Assembly: GCA_012295275.1 (NCBI GenBank)
Contig: CM022670.1
Span: forward strand, 37,046,189 to 37,110,188
DNA from: Chrysomallon squamiferum
Lineage: Eukaryota > Mollusca > Gastropoda > Neomphalida > Peltospiridae
Direction: 5' to 3'
DNA length: 64,000 nt
Part shown: in pieces, positions 40,641 through 53,300 of the stretch
How the letters are laid out: every line of letters begins with the position of its first letter
Numbering within the stretch: the stretch's first letter is position 1
Translations under genes and position numbers: made by a program
Notes under the pieces: model-generated
Databases searched by the model: none
What the model saw: only the letters and a program-made list of their open reading frames with translations
Told to the model about the DNA's origin: nothing

Positions 40641-40654
40641 GATGCGCGCGCATC
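40641..40654. promoter_or_regulatory. Perfect GC-rich palindrome upstream of PAN3 (NRF1-like)
   Basis: GATGCGCGCGCATC is a perfect 14-bp palindrome in an otherwise AT-rich region, about 150 bp upstream of the PAN3 start codon. It resembles the NRF1 consensus (repeated GCGC with CAT). A regulatory role is inference. Confidence 0.4.
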
Positions 40655-41106
40655 TCGCTTGGGGAATTATGGGAGAGGCAAGGACGTTGGGTCTCATACA
40701 ACAATTTTGTTCAAGTGCGAAGTTTTATTTGTGCTTCCGGTCGAAATTCATTGTCTGTTTAGAACTAATAAAGTTATTTAACTATTGTAAGCATTTATAA
40801 GATTAGGTATAAACACAAAAAAAAATATATGAATACTTTTTATTTTATTTTATTAATAAAAGCTATAATTATTTTGATTTACTATGTCGTACTAACTTGA
40901 AACTGGAATAACACTGCACCACTGAATTCATTTTACGATATATTTGTATTATGTAAACTGAACAGTTACATACAAACTGGCGCTCGATTTGTTTTTATCT
41001 GTTTGTAACTTTCGTTTATTGCTGATTTTTCATTCCGCATAAAAATATGGAACAATTCAGTATATTTTGTTTTCCCATTTCAGTACCTAATCAGATTAGC
41101 GCAATT

Positions 41107-41162
41107 ACTACTACTATTACTCCTATTAATGTGGCTACTACTACTTCTGCTATTGCTGCTGA

Positions 41163-41198
<36 letters not shown>

Positions 41199-41200
41199 TA
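41107..41200 (+). repeat. (ACT)n-type microsatellite, imperfect
   Basis: ACT triplets interrupted by ATT, GCT and TCT, densest at 41165-41193. Confidence 0.85.
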
Positions 41201-41737
41201 TCGCCTTGCTACTACTCAGTGACGGAACTAGGGGTACGTAAATGGCTAAGAGAAAGAGTCAATACGCCACTGCTTCTAAGTCATGAAGATCGATCATGTA
41301 AAAATGTCTAAAGACTATAAACTAATAGTGATTATTATTTCTTAATGATACTTTACAGCATCGACATTGAAACCTTAAATACACTGATAAACAGAATTGT
41401 CTTTAAACCTAATAATTACTCAGGAGTGTTATTTGACAACAACAACATCAGCAACAAAAATAATAATACTTTTTGATTAAAATAATATTTTAAAATGTAC
41501 ATACAAAATAAGACTAAGTCCAAAGCTTTTTCTTAAATTATATATATATATATATATATATATTTATTTATTTATTTTTTACCTTTGATAACCAGCTGAA
41601 AGTTTTGATATTTATCAGTCATACGTGAATTAATATAGCCTGTACTACAGCTTAAAGAATTTAAATAAAATGTCACTTTAGGTATAAACATATTATTTAA
41701 ATTATGTTTTAAAGCATCGTTTTCCAATTTCTATTAA

Positions 41738-41740
<3 letters not shown>

Positions 41741-41790
<50 letters not shown>
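41741..41790 (+). repeat. (ATT)n microsatellite
   Basis: Pure ATT run of about 50 bp in the PAN3/SOCS-box intergenic region, followed by ATTC units. Confidence 0.9.
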
Positions 41791-41793
<3 letters not shown>

Positions 41794-43988
41794 TCATTCA
41801 TTCATTCATTTTTATTTTTATTGTTAATATTATTTATTTATTTCTGTGACTGAAATTATGTGAATTTACTATAAAAAAAAATTCTCATTTTTCTGTTTAT
41901 CGATGCTTCAGTTTATGCGCCGGCCTACATGTGTTGTTCGTGACTGAATATGTACTCACACACAAACTGTGTGTGTACGTGTACATATGTGTGTATTTGT
42001 ATCTATGTATGCATTACATATAATATTATGTAAAGGAAAATCACATGCGTATATCAAACTGCACGTTTTAGGAATAAATAACACAAATACATGTATATAC
42101 ATATATAGGGATACAACTCTACAATATATGTATTTTTGTATCTCAAGAAATATGGACCTGTTTCTTATATTTTGAAAAAGGAATTACCAACGTGAAATTT
42201 TCGGCAGGTCTCTATGGCCATAATGGACCTAACATACCGGTCTACGTAATACCAGATGCAATAAGTGCCCATCTGTGCATTCACTACTTATTGAAAAACG
42301 TCCGACGCCCTACAAATACAAGCCTATCATAACATAACACGGGCTTTTGTTTTTCGTTTGACATTTAGACACATCTCCTAGGAATCTCTAAGAAACATCC
42401 GGCAAAAAAATATCCCAGGATAAGAACGATATTTGTTGTCATATTCCATTTCTCTGGACTGACTAATGCGCTAACTCTTACCAAGGAATCATTACTAATA
42501 CTCGTATGGTTGCATTATTTCGTGTACTGCATAAGATTTCATCACTGGTTCTAAATTATGAGCCAACACAGCCAGACGCCATCGAGTTCCCGCTGAGTCA
42601 GTGGCGCGGCATTGTGAGATAAACATAGACCACTTCTCCTACTCTCGATCACCTTTGATACGCAAGCTTCTTGTCCGTGTGAATAAATAACCATATCCTT
42701 TCTAAATCAGGTGCATGATAAACAAGACAATGCGGGCACTGGGGAAAGCTAATCTTAGCACACTTGTACGAATATTGTTCGAGAGAAGCATACGTTCGTT
42801 TTTAGAATGCACGAACGTTAAAATTTTAAGTTGACTAACTTTTTCTGGAATTACAGAAAAAAGGTAAAGTAACAAACTAATTTATTTTATAGTCGAATTT
42901 ATTAAAAAGGATTAAAATTAATATATATATAAGGGCAGAAAGGAGTGTGTTACGATACTTATTTTCATTATCTGAATTAATCATTATGTTTGTTTTAAAC
43001 GAAACAAAATTTATGAAATAGTGAAGATGATAAATAATTATATTATAAATACCCACTATGGTGAAATTGTTTTTGGAGGGGTTGTAAAAAATAAAAAAAT
43101 AAAAAGATATTATATAAATTACAAACACCTTTGTTTTTGAAATTTTTTAATACTCTCCTTTTTTAATAAAGTCTACTGTGCATACTTTTCTGATATTTGT
43201 AGTCTCCAAATATTCTATAATTTTATTTATTATTATATTATTTTATATTATCACATTTTATTTTATTTTTATTTTTATTTCATCATTTTATTTATTTATT
43301 ATTATTAGTATTTTTTTACAGCAATTAGATATTAAGTGTAACGACATTCAGTTTTCAGGTATGATAGTAATATTATTTTGATTTCATCAACGATGATCAT
43401 TACACTGTCAAACACATACAATTAAAATAGAGATGCAAAGGCCAGTTTAAACAATTTAACATAGATGTTTAAATAACAGCCTTTACTTATTTTAAACACA
43501 TATTCTTTAAACAAACGGATTTTAATGTTTCAGCATAAAATATGAACTAATCTTTGCTCGTTTCGTAACATTTGTAGAACTAATATTTTCTTGCTTATGT
43601 AAAATTTTAAGTATTTAATAACTAAACATGAATAATAATCGATCTTTAATTTTAATAACATCAAAATTAATTGTTTGTTTCAAACTGCGTGAGATTCATT
43701 GGAATTTTACTCTTACATAAAGATTAAATTTATGCTCGTGGCAGTTAAAGGATGTCAGGCTAAAAACACAATTAAATATGATTTTGAAATTAATTCTAAT
43801 GAAAACTAGTTTATTTTTTAAGTCATATTTCTAATTAGCAGACACCAAAATGTCTTCCACAGAGGCTTAAATATTTTGCTTGATTCAAGTTTCGAAACTG
43901 AAAGGATTATTCATTGCGATTAAATTTCTTTTAACACGAATATTAAGGACGTACCTTTTCAAAAATTACTATCTTAATTTCAGGAAAT

Positions 43989-44870
43989 ATGGTATTACGT
44001 AATCTGGACATGATGATCCGCGAACAAGGAATTACGGCAGTAATTGACCAGTATGCATCGTCTGCTAGCCTGAAGGATTTAGGTCTGGTTAAAGACGTAT
44101 TAGGCAGCCTGGCAGAGTCCAAAATTATCGTGGACGCAATTCGATACGCATTCCAAAACCTGACTACCCCATCCCTGGTTGATTTCTGTATTATTGCTCT
44201 ACAGATGACCAATGATGTGAACGTACAGTATGGAATCGAGGAATGTTTCATGGAATTCAGTACCCAAAGTCTTGAAACATATTGTGTTCTTTTGGAGAAA
44301 GGGATGCACTTAGCTGAACTTTGGCCGTTATGGACACATTCCCTAATCATGCCTCAAGGGGAGAAACATATTTTTGACGCAATGATTCTACGGAGAGAAG
44401 CCTGCAATGTAATGGTTGTCCATCATTTCCTGACAGGCAAAAAACACAAGGACGCATACAAGATTTTGATAGCCACAATACAAGCATGTAATGGGTTGTC
44501 TTTTAGGGTTCTCCTTTACGTTATGCGGGAGTTCCCGCCAGATCCACTGAAGCAAACGCCATTCAGAATGATTTTCAGAACTCTCATTCTCGCAGGATAC
44601 AAACCTGACCAAGATTTTGTTCTTGGCTTAAGTGGCGTAGGATATAAAAAGAGATACTTTGGGAACTTCAAACCTCTAGGCATTTGGTATCAAAATTATG
44701 TAAAATCTGTGAAATGTTTGCAACAACTGTGCCGAATCACTGTCAGAAAAATGTTTGTCTGTAATGTTTTTCACAGTGTTAGCAAACTGGAGATTCCAGA
44801 AAGAATTAAACAATATATACTGCTAAAAGATTTTCATACTCAGTCAGTTATATATTCACAAAAGGATTAA
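43989..44870 (+). CDS. SOCS-box protein, single coding exon, 293 aa
   Basis: Probable substrate-adaptor of an Elongin BC / Cullin-5 ubiquitin ligase. An acceptor CAG (43981-43983) lies 5 nt before the ATG, so the mRNA has at least one upstream exon; the coding part may start here or earlier. Residues 1-235 are mostly helical, with no stops or low complexity, and recall degenerate ankyrin-like helix pairs, but I cannot assign a known domain. The C-terminus (about 240-281) is a SOCS box: SVKCLQQLCRITVRKM fits the BC-box pattern (S/A-L-x-x-L-C-R), and KLEIPERIKQYIL fits the Cul5-box with L-x-I-P in place of LPxP. Composition is richer in GC than the flanks. The family is recognised only through the SOCS box, so the substrate is unknown. 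It is divergent from PAN3 and convergent with DPH2. Confidence 0.85.
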   Translation: MVLRNLDMMIREQGITAVIDQYASSASLKDLGLVKDVLGSLAESKIIVDAIRYAFQNLTTPSLVDFCIIALQMTNDVNVQYGIEECFMEFSTQSLETYCVLLEKGMHLAELWPLWTHSLIMPQGEKHIFDAMILRREACNVMVVHHFLTGKKHKDAYKILIATIQACNGLSFRVLLYVMREFPPDPLKQTPFRMIFRTLILAGYKPDQDFVLGLSGVGYKKRYFGNFKPLGIWYQNYVKSVKCLQQLCRITVRKMFVCNVFHSVSKLEIPERIKQYILLKDFHTQSVIYSQKD

Positions 44871-45068
44871 AGACTAATATTTTATAAATTTGTTCGTTAT
44901 TAATTTCTTTCTCATCAAGTCTTTTCTTATAATGATATATAAGAATAAAAATATTAAGTACTAGAAGTTCAAAGAGGCATTAATTTTGGTTTTTGAATGG
45001 TTTTCATTAAATTATTATTTATTTATTTATTTAATTTATACATACATATATATATACATATACATACG

Positions 45069-45100
<32 letters not shown>

Positions 45101-45649
45101 ATTAAAAAATAATAATTACTTCAAAACTCCAAGTCCGAGTAACTCATACTCAGTCTTATAAGTTAATTACTATCGCACAGTATACGTTAAAAACTAGTAA
45201 TTTATTTATTTATTATTATATATATATAATTTCAAGTTATTATAAATGAAATGTTATTTCTCTAACACTAAAATTATAGTTCACATTCTTCTGAATATAA
45301 TCAATGTTTTGAACTATACAAATAATCCTTATTAATTTTAGTGCATATATCAGTTCATATATAATTTTAATACTTCCAGATTTACGTAATGTTATTTCCA
45401 TTAAGCCAGAGGAGATTGTCAAATACTGCTATTTTACATCAGAAGACATACAAAATCTCTAACAAAACCCAGTAAATCATTGCAAATGACCGTATCTATG
45501 ATTTTGTTTTTTTCCATTTCATCAAAATTACAGCCACTATAATATAATCAATAAAAGTTAAAAAAATTATGTTATTGGCACATTTATTATTAGCAAAGGT
45601 TAGTGAACTTCAACAAATAAAATAATCATTGTACTTACTTATTCATACT
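44871..45649. other. Convergent 3' region between SOCS-box gene and DPH2
   Basis: AT-rich, with a TA microsatellite at about 45065-45098. No exon. It holds the 3' ends of both neighbours, and the short spacing (780 bp) makes overlapping 3' UTRs possible. Confidence 0.6.
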
Positions 45650-46035
45650 TCATTGTAGGTGAACTTTATCAAATAGAAAACATAACACAGAATTCAACTT
45701 ATTATTATTCTTTTTTAATAGCATCTTTTGGTCAAACATTAAACTTTCATCTTCAGTTTTTTCATGGTCATATCCAGCAGCTATTCCAAAAGTGCCTTCA
45801 CTGGCTTTTTTCACTGGAGTCTCTCCTAAATTTTGTTCTAGACCTTTCCAAGATCTACTTTCCAAGAATTCACCTGCCAATGCAAACAAGAATAAAATAA
45901 TACTAATTACTCAATAATTTTCAATAAACTTAAGGGATATTTACAACATAACCTGCCCAGATTATAGATTTGACAACTAAATCAATATTCTATAAACATC
46001 TACACAGTTTCCATTAATGAATTATTTGGTAAGGC

Positions 46036-46071
<36 letters not shown>

Positions 46072-49028
46072 ATACAATTGTAGTTTAACATGAGCTAATC
46101 AATTTTAGAATTATTTTTTTATATATTAATTACTACAAATATTACTTGGCTTGTTTTATCTGAAAACTCTATGACCTGGAACTTAGACTTTGTAATTATA
46201 ACCTAAAATGTTAAGATAAATAAAAATTAACCTGCAGTCTGAGCTTTTACTGTACTGACAGTGGTAGACTGGTTTCTTGGTGTAACTTCCATACTGATTT
46301 GTGGAATGTCTGAATGTCTTCCTAAATGTCTGATTTTGTTACTTATCAGTGAAACATCACCTTCACTTTCTTCATCACTGCCAGCAGATTTCAATTCAAC
46401 AAAATCTAATGAACCTGAAGAGGAAAGAAAAAACCAAAACCAAAAAAATTGTATATATTTTGAATTAAAATTAGGTATAGATAATACTAGTATACTGTAA
46501 TTCAGTGGACACCAAAATTTATTCGTTTTCAAATATGATATTTGTTTTGCTTTGCAGGTTAATTGTTTTTAAAATACAAACAATATGCTTAAAAGTTTGA
46601 CCGGAAAATTATGATGATAATGATGATAATAATATATGAATGGTGGTTTTCTCTTTCACTAACTCAGTTACTCATTCATACCACATAAAATTTATATATT
46701 TCATCTTTCTTATTTATTATCTGTATATGTACCTTTTACAGTACAAAAATATACTTAACAATATTACAACCATAATTAATGTTTATAATACTTAATAAAA
46801 TTATAGTAGTATAAAGTTTGCATTCGTTTTTGACGTAGAAAAACTATATCCTGTATTAAACTATGGAAAGAAAAAAAATGATTTAAGAGAGAAAAAAAAC
46901 TGGAAATAAATCTCACCAGGTAAAATGTCTTGAAAATCAGTTACATAGTTGCCTGTCCATTCTCTTGCCTTATTGCAAGCTATCTCCATTTCAAATGGTG
47001 TGACAACTGGTTTGTAAAATTCTGATGAATCAATTAATATGTTTTCAGAACACGCAACAAGAACAAAAACATCCACCTCTGGAAAATTGGCAAGCTTAGC
47101 GACATTCAGTTTGCCAACAACAAATGTATAGCTCTTCTTGCCTGCTGTCTTAATTAACAACTTGAGTCTGTCTATCACTTCTAAATAATTAGCAACACCC
47201 AACGTTCCTACGACAATTCCTACAATGTTAGCGTCTTTTGCTTTTTCAACCATGTAGTATCGTTTCATCAGTGCTCTGTTAATGTTAAGGCTCTCTTTCC
47301 TAGCAACTGATGTTTCTGGATTGTAGCTGTAAAATGAACACTTGTTGAAGTTCATCATCAGATTTGTTAATGTTGGTGATTCTTTACCAATGTAAAATAT
47401 TACATATGTATCTATTTTCTCTCCAGCTGGTAATGAAATTGTTCTACCACATCTCTTAATTATGTCTGCATCATTTATAATAATGATTTCACTTGACTGT
47501 GCTGGTACTGTTTCTTCTGGAACTAATGATGGTGACTGTAACTTTGACAATATCACAAATGGATATTTTTCAGAGAGTATTTCAAATAATTCACCTGTTG
47601 AAAAAAGATTACTGATTATAATTATAATTATACACTATGAATTGATTATCGTATCTGTATAAAAATAAGAGATGCATAAAGGAAGAAATGAAAGAAACAT
47701 ACACACACTAACTTAAATGAAAAATTTGAGAATATCTTTTTAATTATATTTACTAGTTACCGTACAAATACAATAATTACTAGAAGTTTTACCAAAGATC
47801 TCAATTTATGCCCGCATTTCTCACATTAGTGATTAAAACATGAGCAGAATAATATTCATTAAAATGAAAAAACATAGTAATTACCTATTTTATATGCATA
47901 CACAGTGTCATACATCAAAATAACTTTCTGTTGTCTGCAGGGTAGCAACTCTTCGTATTTTACTGCACACTCATCCACATTAAATGTTTTTTGACCAAAC
48001 ACATAGAGAACTGGCAGCCTGCAGACAGGACTGAGACAAGCTGGTCCATAATGTATAATACAATCTGCTGAGTTGTGTTCTGCTGCTATCTCATCCACAC
48101 AGCAACTTAAAACAACAACAGTTCAGCAAAACACATGATTCTGATTTAAATGGTTATGGTGTTAGGACTGATCTCCCATATCAAACAGTTTTACAATGTT
48201 TATGTGATTCTTATTATAATTTCAGAGACTTTGATAGATTACTTACATACAGCAACAGAAAATAAACTGTGAAGTTATAAAAAAGGATTCTGGTTTAAAC
48301 TGGATAGACCAACCATATAAATACAATTTTACAATGTACATGTACATAACTCTAGGTTTTGATAAAATACTGACAGAGAAACAATACCTTCCATATGAAG
48401 TATCACCAAGAATGAAAAAAGAAGCATCACATTTCTTTTCCAGTTGGCCAGCAACCGACACTGAATCTACCAGGAACTCATCAGGAAACTGAAGAGCCAC
48501 CTGGAATCAGCATTTTAATAAATAATGTTAGTATGACTGTTTAATGACAGGTCAAAAGATACCATCCTTTCATTCATTACTCTTTTATGATTAACATTGA
48601 AAACTTTCATAAATGTGTTTTCTCACAGACAGGAAAGAATAAACTAATAATAAAAACCTCTGATAATGATTATCAGGCACTGGCTCGAGCAGAAAATAAC
48701 TCACCAGGTAAGCATGTATATATGGTACACCAGACCTGCACAATAAATGTAAAACTAAAAAATTTGTTTTTGCTAATATAGTTATACTCTAATTCCAATG
48801 CCTTTAATAAATACTTTTACTGGAGAAATAATATCTGGTATGGTACATTTTTTATAAATTAAATTATATAGATTATACCCGCTTGTATCTGCCTTGTTCT
48901 ATCCACTTCAAACATCTTTCTATTTCATAGACTGTATCTAGTTCACCTTCTGCAGTTTTGTTGATATGAGAAACATTTATCCTTCTATCAGCTATATTAT
49001 CCCCAGAATAAAATGCTGATGTAGACAT
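45650..49028 (-). CDS. DPH2: Diphthamide biosynthesis protein 2 (DPH2), 6 coding exons
   Basis: Partner of DPH1 in the radical-SAM-like 4Fe-4S complex that transfers the 3-amino-3-carboxypropyl group to a histidine of elongation factor 2, the first step of diphthamide synthesis. Coding exons from the start: 49028-48879, 48500-48388, 48105-47885, 47594-46917, 46414-46232, 45873-45650; 522 aa. Family blocks: [60 protein letters not shown] and the C-terminal [19 protein letters not shown]. Candidate cluster cysteines are Cys89/90, Cys111 and Cys343. An acceptor at 49041-49043 lies 12 nt before the ATG, so a non-coding 5' exon lies to the right. The Asn/Lys-rich tail after the conserved C-terminus (last about 25 residues) is unusual. 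The gene is divergent from SMC2. Confidence 0.95.
46038..46070. repeat. Poly(A) run
   Basis: About 31 consecutive A residues (poly(T) on the DPH2 strand) in the last DPH2 intron. Confidence 0.85.
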
Positions 49029-49088
49029 GATATTGATGAACTGGAATAGAAAAGATATATATATATAATCAGATGTGTTAATTGTATA

Positions 49089-49200
49089 TATCACTATCAG
49101 TCCATGGCATATGCCCGTTTTTGTAACTAAAATAGTTCTTTCTATCACTATCAGTCCATGGCATATGCCAGTTTTTGTAACTGAAATAGTTCTTTCTATC
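49089..49200. repeat. Two tandem copies of a 54-bp unit
   Basis: TATCACTATCAGTCCATGGC starts at 49089 and 49143, with a third start (TATCACTT) at 49197. The copies differ at two bases. It lies just upstream of the first DPH2 coding exon, in its 5' intron. Confidence 0.85.
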
Positions 49201-49722
49201 ACTTACACTTGTATCAGTCTTAACCGTTAGTTACGGCAAGTTGAAGTTGAACCGTTCCCACATTTCATTTTGTTTATACATTATACACGATTGGTAATAA
49301 GTTGTTTCTTTGTTCAGTTTCTGATTTTTCAATTTTATTTATACCACTTTTATTACCAGTTATTGTTAATACTAGTTATAATTTAAAAGTAGTTATACTT
49401 TATTAATAATATTATGTTTATTATTTTATACTATCAATATTATTACTACTTTTATCAGATCTAGGAACAAAGAAATAAAAATAAAAATGGTAGCTAATAT
49501 TATTACTGAATCAAACTTCAAACGATAAACCCAATTTACATGGTTAGCGAAATGTAAATAAGGCTCGAGCGATTTATTTAAATTTACTTTACAAACTCAT
49601 CGTTACTTCTTAATCACATATACATGTGAGTTACTACAATTGTCTCCCCTGCCGGAAATAATAACTGGAAACATTCGATTCATCGATAAGATTTACGCTG
49701 TATATAATATTAATCAATAATG

Positions 49723-49723
49723 G

Positions 49724-49773
<50 letters not shown>
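49723..49773 (+). repeat. (CA)n microsatellite
   Basis: Pure CA tract of about 50 bp between DPH2 and SMC2. Confidence 0.95.
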
Positions 49774-49777
<4 letters not shown>

Positions 49778-50398
49778 CAAAATAGCAGTTTTTAAACATT
49801 GAAAGAAAATCTTCATTCAAATCGTTGGTATAACTATATCATATGGTTTCATAACTGCTACTGTTTTTATTATATAATATTAATAAAAATGTATAAACAG
49901 AGATGTGAGACATTCAAATAAATAAATAAAATAATTGATAAGAATTTCTGCCCAACTTATAATAACAGTTTGAAAATGGTAATTTAAAATTAATATGATG
50001 GTGTTAGGATACTTTTTGGACGTGCAGTGAGTTGAATCTATTTACGTGGTAACTCGATAATTTCTAATGGTTTATACTTTATTTCAGCTTGAGTTATGAT
50101 AATATTGTTTTGACGTAAATGAAAAAAAAAAAAAAGAAGAAGAAGAAAAAAAAAAGCCACTTCCGACAGTATATCCCATTTAATTTAGAAAATATTAAAA
50201 AGAAAATATAAATGTATAATTGTATTGTCTCTGAATATGAATATTGCTAGAATAAGCGAATCAAATGAAATCTGTGTTTTGATGTTTGCACATGCGCAAT
50301 TGAACTGTTATGTTTTGGGCGCCAGTTTCAACCTAGAAATGAAAACAGGATTAAACCGTCCACTTTTTGTTCATGTTGATAACTGATTAACTTGAATT

Positions 50399-53300
50399 AT
50401 GTATATAAAATCTATCACTATCGATGGCTTTAAGTCATATGCTCATCGAACAGAGATTGCCGGCTTCGATCCACTGTTTAATGCTATAACGGGATTAAAC
50501 GGAAGTGGCAAATCCAATATTCTTGATTCAATTTGTTTCTTGTTGGGAATTACTAATCTGACACATGTAAGAAACTTTGATATATTAATATATATAAATT
50601 TAATAAAATGTATTATGTTCAGTAATTTATATATTTTTTTTAAATATTAGTATTAGTAGTTATATGAATAAATGTATTGGTATAGTCACATTGATTGAAC
50701 GATTGATACGCCTGCATTTGATAAACAGATTGAGATTCTTCATAATCATAATGATCATTCAGTCAGTCACATTAATAACATTCAGTGTATGCAATAAATG
50801 CCAAATTATGCAAATGAATGTAACTGAATGTAATTTTATATTATAAAATTGTATTACTAATTACTTACTAATGTACTTTTACTGTTGATATTGATATTCA
50901 ATCATGTTTTACGTTTAGGTACGAGCAAGCAACTTACAAGATTTGGTGTATAAAAGTGGCCAAGCAGGTGTCACTAAAGCAACTGTCAGCATCACTTTTG
51001 ATAATCTGGATAAAAAGCAAAGTCCTCTTGGATATGAACAGTATGATGAATTCACTGTCACGAGACAGGTATTACAACAAAAACGTCACAAAGCATTGTA
51101 ATTTTGCAAAATATGAAATAAAAGCTGTTTTCTGTTTATTTAATTTTTTTTTTATATTAGATTATTAAATTTGAGAGAGTTGAAATACATATGTGAAAAA
51201 CCCACCCTTATAATATTTGACTGTCTATCAATTTAATAATTATTTATAAGTGTTTTTCTTCTGAGTTAATTGTAAGTCAGATCAATCTATTGTCACATAT
51301 GCTTCGTATATATGTGAATGATATATAATAATATATGTTTTATTAAGATATAAGAACAAAACCAACACTATATTTTTGAATAAAACTCTGAAAAGGCATT
51401 TCTTATCAAGTAATGCTTACTGATTTTTATTCTTGTTAACAATCTTTTATATCAAATTTATACAAAATTATTCATTTTTAATTAATTAGTTTATTTATTT
51501 TTTAACTTAACATTTTATGAAAATATAATTCTTTCATAATAATTTTTTTTTTTTTTTTTTCGCAGGTTGTTATTGGAGGTCGAAACAAATACCTCATCAA
51601 TGGCAGCAATGCAAACAACACAAGAGTGCAAGATTTGTTCAGATCCGTACACCTCAATGTCAATAACCCACATTTCCTTATAATGCAGGGACGGATAACT
51701 AAAGTGTTAAATATGAAGCCACCAGAGGTAAACAGTTTAGAAAGAAATATAATATATTGTTTAAAAAAAATGTTTTATTATCATTTACACACAAAATATA
51801 ACAACAGTTCCTGGTTAACTGTATCTTTTTACTTTTTTAATTGATAAGATTTAAATCAGTTTAACTGTTTTTAATAAGAATGTATTATAATTTACATCTA
51901 TGGATTAATATGTATGTTATGTCAAATTATTATCTTTGTGAAGATTTAAATTGTAGGTCACTTGTTTTGGTGTTAAAATAAACTTATTTTCATTAATTAT
52001 AAAGAAAATAATACCAGTAATGAAACACTGTTTTGGAATTGTATTAATAATGAGGTTTTTTAACAGATTTTGTCGATGATTGAAGAGGCAGCTGGCACTC
52101 GCCTGTACGAAACAAAGAAAGAAGCTGCTCAGAAGACTATTGAGAAAAAGGATGCAAAATTAAGAACAATTGATACTGTACGTTTTTATTATTGAAATGT
52201 TGTAGTAACATTACATAAATTTAAAAAAAAAAAAAAAAATAATTTTTTTTTTTTACTGGCATAAGAAATAATATTAATCATATGCCTAAACTCATTTCAT
52301 ATATATAGCTCACTGTTTTAAAATATTTCAAAGTTAGATTTATTATTTGGACGTATTGTGCTTTATTATTAATTTTAATCCTTTTCTTTCTAAATAAAAC
52401 TTAAAAGCAATATTATTCCAAAATCCCATTTTTTTTTTTTTTTTTTTTTAATTTTACCTTCAAAGTATCAAAATTAAATGTAAGACATGTTGTTTGAAAA
52501 TAAATGCTTTTCTAAAACTAAAATGTCTATTCACAGGTTCTGCAGGAAGATATTACTCCCACTCTGACAAAACTGAAGGATGAACGTTCATCATTCTTGG
52601 AATACCAGAAAATCATCCGAGAACTGGAACACCTTAACAAGCTGTACATTGCTTATCAGTTTGTGTGTGCTGAGGTAACAACTTTGATGTCAATTTAAGT
52701 AATATAAATATACTTTTTTTTACTGAATGATACATACGACAAATTATATAGGTTGCTAGTATATAATATGGATGGAGCATAATTTTGAATCCAGTTAACT
52801 TATAAATTAAATATAATGATATATGTATTTATGGTCACATGAATTAAATATATTTATTTTGCATCTTTTCTGGATTATCTTGATTTTTTACTTAGTATAA
52901 TGATTTTTGTGTTTTTTGAATTTATTTATATTTTTATTAAATTTTGAAACAAATTTATGAAACTCAAATTTGTTTCAAAACTACTTTCATGTATTGCTAA
53001 AGTAGATGTCTGATGGTATTTTGTTTTTACCAATAAATATAATTTAGGAGAAAAAGAAAAAATCTGCAGGAGAACTGGCTGAGATGGAAAATAATGTGAA
53101 AGCTTTAAAGGACAAAATTGCTGAGGTGAGTCATTGCAACTGTTTTATGAAATATTTTCTCTTTGTCTTTCAGTTGTCCTTTGTTTTAAATTGTAATGAT
53201 ATTCATAGTTTAAAAAGTTTTCATGTTTGTCAACAAACAGTGCTGTTGACATACAAAAATGATAATTGTTATAGTTGACAAATGTATATAATACTAAACA

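Larger units (their letters stand above)
40493..43983. other. Divergent intergenic region between PAN3 and the SOCS-box gene
   Basis: The first 300 bp are the likely PAN3 promoter. The middle (40800-42000) is AT-rich with ACT (about 41107-41200) and ATT (about 41741-41790) microsatellites. The block 42190-42860 is distinctly less AT-rich, contains a TGAGTCAG AP-1-like site near 42595, and is the best candidate for the promoter and first exon of the SOCS-box gene. A possible 37-nt non-coding exon lies at 43322-43358. Confidence 0.45.
49041..50398. promoter_or_regulatory. Divergent DPH2 / SMC2 promoter region
   Basis: About 1.4 kb between the two start codons. The block 49200-49270 is likely the DPH2 5' exon. 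A CA repeat (49723-49773) splits the interval. Close to SMC2 are two GC-rich motifs, an NRF1-like TGCACATGCGCA (50287-50298) and an E2F-like TTTTGGGCGCCA (50313-50324) with a GGCGCC core. SMC2 is a cell-cycle gene, so E2F control is plausible, but this is inference from motif match alone. Confidence 0.5.

Noticed and set aside
40531-40800. 89-aa plus-strand ORF in the PAN3 promoter
   Set aside because: No recognisable domain, no splice or start context; likely chance.
43943-44350. 135-aa minus-strand ORF opposite the SOCS-box gene
   Set aside because: Antisense shadow; the plus strand has the SOCS box and a splice acceptor.
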